Below are positions 62,361 to 64,000 of a DNA stretch of 64,000 nucleotides, piece by piece; within the stretch, counting starts at the first letter, position 1, and each line of letters starts with the position of its first letter. A model generated the notes under the pieces. It saw only the letters and a list, made by a program, of their open reading frames with translations, had not been told where the DNA came from and did not search any database. The position numbers and the translations under genes were made by a program. Origin of the DNA: Microthrixaceae bacterium (lineage in GTDB: Bacteria > Actinomycetota > Acidimicrobiia > Acidimicrobiales > Microtrichaceae); contig JACJWI010000001.1 of assembly GCA_020637215.1 (NCBI GenBank), positions 62,001 through 126,000 of the forward strand. The letters run 5' to 3'.

Positions 62361-63515
62361 ATGCGCCCCCGACGACTCCACCGAACCGTGCGCGGGCTGC
62401 TGGTCCTGGGTGCCGTCGCGCTGGCCGCGGCAGCGTGCGCGGGCACCGACGAGACGTCGGTCGCCGCCAAGGACCCGGGGCGCGACCGCTCCGGCGACGC
62501 CGAGGCGATGAGCGACACCGGGGCGAGCAGGGACACGGACGCGACCACCACGACCACCACTCGGCCCCCGACCGGCAGCGGCCAGGCGGTGACCCTGGCC
62601 TTCGCCGGTGACACCAACTTCAACAACCAGCTCGGAGCGCTCCGCTCCTCTCCGGGGACCGTCCTGTCGGCCATCGCCCCCACGCTGTCGGCGGCGGACG
62701 TGACCATGCTCAACCTGGAGGCCGCGCTCGGGACCGGCGGCAGCCCCCAGCCCAAGAAGTTCACGTTCCAGGTGCCGGCCCAGGCCATCGACGCGGTGAA
62801 GGCGGCCGGGGTCGACGTCGTCACCATGGCCAACAACCACGGCATGGACTTCGGTCCCGTCGGGTTCGCCGACTCGTTGCGGATCGAGCGGGAGTCCGGG
62901 TTCCCGATCCTCGGCATCGGCGCCGATGACACCGAGGCCTACACGCCGTGGGTGACCGAGGCCAAGGGTCAGCGCATCGGCTTCATCGGCGCCAACGACA
63001 TCTTCGACGACAACCTCCGCTCGGCGTGGACGGCCGCACCGGGCCATCCGGGCCTGGCCAGCGCCGAGGAGGCCCACCAGGAGCGTCTGGCCCAGGAGGT
63101 CCGGACCCTGCGGCCAGAGGTCGACACCCTGGTCGTGTTCCTGCACTACGGAACCGAGACCCAGCTGTGCCCCAACGCCCGCCAGAAGGAGCTCGTCGAG
63201 CTGCTGACCGGGGCCGGAGCAGACATCGTGGTCGGCTCGCACCCGCACCGGCTCCAGGGGGTCGGCTACCACGGTCAGCAGTTCGTGGCGTACTCGCTGG
63301 GCAACTTCGCGTTCCAGGCCAACTCGCCCGAGGGAGCGGCCACCGGCGTGCTGACGGTGACCGCCACGGGGCGACGCATCGACGGCTACACCTGGACCCC
63401 GGCGGTGATCCGCAACAGCATCCCGCACCCGTTGACCGGCACGGCGGCCGACGCGGCGCAGGCGACCATGACCCAACGCCAGCAGTGCGCAGGGCTCACG
63501 CCGCAGGCGAGCTGA
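62361..63515 (+). CDS. CapA-like lipoprotein (poly-gamma-glutamate synthesis family)
   Basis: 384-residue exported protein of the CapA/PgsA metallophosphoesterase-like family, which acts in capsule or poly-gamma-glutamate formation in some bacteria. The N terminus has arginines, a hydrophobic stretch and lipobox LAAAAC (a Thr/Asp-rich linker follows). The catalytic-type core shows LAFAGDTNFNNQL, MLNLEAALGTGG, DVVTMANNHGMDFG and VGSHPHRLQGVGYH, with the metal-binding Asp, Asn and His residues. No capBC genes are nearby, so the substrate is unknown. Followed by an aminopeptidase gene after 16 bases. Confidence 0.87.
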   Translation: MRPRRLHRTVRGLLVLGAVALAAAACAGTDETSVAAKDPGRDRSGDAEAMSDTGASRDTDATTTTTTRPPTGSGQAVTLAFAGDTNFNNQLGALRSSPGTVLSAIAPTLSAADVTMLNLEAALGTGGSPQPKKFTFQVPAQAIDAVKAAGVDVVTMANNHGMDFGPVGFADSLRIERESGFPILGIGADDTEAYTPWVTEAKGQRIGFIGANDIFDDNLRSAWTAAPGHPGLASAEEAHQERLAQEVRTLRPEVDTLVVFLHYGTETQLCPNARQKELVELLTGAGADIVVGSHPHRLQGVGYHGQQFVAYSLGNFAFQANSPEGAATGVLTVTATGRRIDGYTWTPAVIRNSIPHPLTGTAADAAQATMTQRQQCAGLTPQAS

Positions 63516-63520
63516 CCGAC

Positions 63521-63526
63521 AGGAGG
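63521..63526 (+). promoter_or_regulatory. Strong ribosome-binding site before the aminopeptidase gene
   Basis: AGGAGG five bases before ATG 63532. It is unusually complete for this window, in keeping with an internal operon gene that needs its own initiation signal. Confidence 0.8.
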
Positions 63527-63531
63527 CGACG

Positions 63532-64000
63532 ATGACCCAGGATCCCACGACGGTCGCGGAGGACCTCAGCGACCTCATCGGTTTCGTCGACGCCTCCCCC
63601 ACCCCCTACCACGCCGTCGCGACCGCAGCGGCCCTCCTCGACCACGCCGGCTTCACCGCCCTCGACCCGATCGAGGACTGGGGACCCGAGGCGGCGGGAC
63701 CCGCCTACGTCGTCCGCGGCGGCGCCCTGGTGGCCTGGTGTCCGGGACGACGGAGTGATCCGGCCGCCCCGCTGCGGATGATCGGCGCCCACACCGACTC
63801 ACCGGGCCTGCGGGTCCGCCCCCGACCCGACCGTTCGACCGCCGGGTGGCGCCAGCTCGGCGTCGAGCTCTACGGCGGAGCGCTGCGCAACTCGTGGCTG
63901 GACCGGGACCTGGGCCTGGCGGGCCGGCTCGCCGTGCGCAGCGACGACGCCGTCGAGCTGCGCCGGTTCCGCACCGATGGTGCGGTCATGAGGGTGCCGC
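63532..64000 (+). CDS. M18 family aminopeptidase, 5' part (3' end outside window)
   Basis: The first 156 codons of a metal-dependent aspartyl-type aminopeptidase. The start MTQDPTTVAEDLSDLIGFVD, SPTPYHAVATAAALLDHAGF, and the metal-site motif MIGAHTDSPGLRVRPRPD (His and Asp) with ELYGGALRNSWLDRDLGLAG are standard for M18. It is cut by the window edge. The ATG is fixed by AGGAGG five bases upstream. It lies 16 bases after the CapA-like stop and is probably in the same operon. Confidence 0.9.
   Translation, partial: MTQDPTTVAEDLSDLIGFVDASPTPYHAVATAAALLDHAGFTALDPIEDWGPEAAGPAYVVRGGALVAWCPGRRSDPAAPLRMIGAHTDSPGLRVRPRPDRSTAGWRQLGVELYGGALRNSWLDRDLGLAGRLAVRSDDAVELRRFRTDGAVMRVP

Overview
High-GC actinobacterial chromosome segment with about 52 genes or gene remnants, densely packed and often overlapping by 1-14 bases. 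No tRNA, rRNA, CRISPR array, intact insertion sequence or phage gene was seen. The gene content (AftD-like arabinofuranosyltransferase, DUF3151, many acyl-CoA enzymes, DUF222-type HNH remnants) and the prevalence of leaderless promoters suggest an Acidimicrobiia-like actinobacterium; this placement is inference, since no phylogenetic marker is present.

Layout. (1) 1-5476: 3' end of a GH13 alpha-glucosidase, a TauE/SafE exporter with its DUF1634 partner, then on the minus strand a PLP decarboxylase, a MobA-like nucleotidyltransferase, a rhodanese and an RNase D-like exonuclease. (2) 5554-8207: a decayed toxin-antitoxin island with an orphan PIN toxin, an intact DUF433/DUF5615 pair, a toxin gene with a stop at codon 5 beside an intact ribbon-helix-helix antitoxin, a second DUF433 gene with an internally deleted DUF5615 partner, and repeated HNH-endonuclease fragments carrying hairpins. 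(3) 8297-17009: mainly lipid and central metabolism (DUF3151, patatin, alpha/beta hydrolase, divergent pyruvate kinase, acyl-CoA dehydrogenase behind a TetR-type palindrome, SirB1-like protein, acyl-CoA synthetase, glycerophosphodiesterase). (4) 17006-24333: a secreted lytic transglycosylase and a complete five-gene oligopeptide ABC importer. (5) 24374-28693: Moco-sulfurase-like aminotransferase, AlkA-like DNA glycosylase, second acyl-CoA synthetase, small unknown gene. (6) 28836-55843: a cell-envelope glycan region with a UGM-like flavoprotein, polyprenol-phosphate mannose synthase, several GT-C-like membrane proteins, three acyltransferase-3 proteins (one with two SGNH domains, one a fusion of two complete AT3 domains), a 1525-residue AftD-like protein, GT4 and GT2 glycosyltransferases, a methyltransferase, a 5'-nucleotidase-like HAD and an orphan LuxR regulator. 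(7) 55902-64000: gltD and gltB, a CapA-like lipoprotein and the start of an M18 aminopeptidase.

Three patterns run across the window. Many start codons sit 6-8 bases after a TANNNT hexamer, which implies leaderless mRNAs and helps fix starts. Intergenic spaces hold long, often perfect palindromes whose arms share a GTG(C/T)G(A/G)GA core. The envelope region concentrates unusual protein architectures: the AT3-AT3 fusion, the tandem SGNH domains and the AftD-like enzyme.
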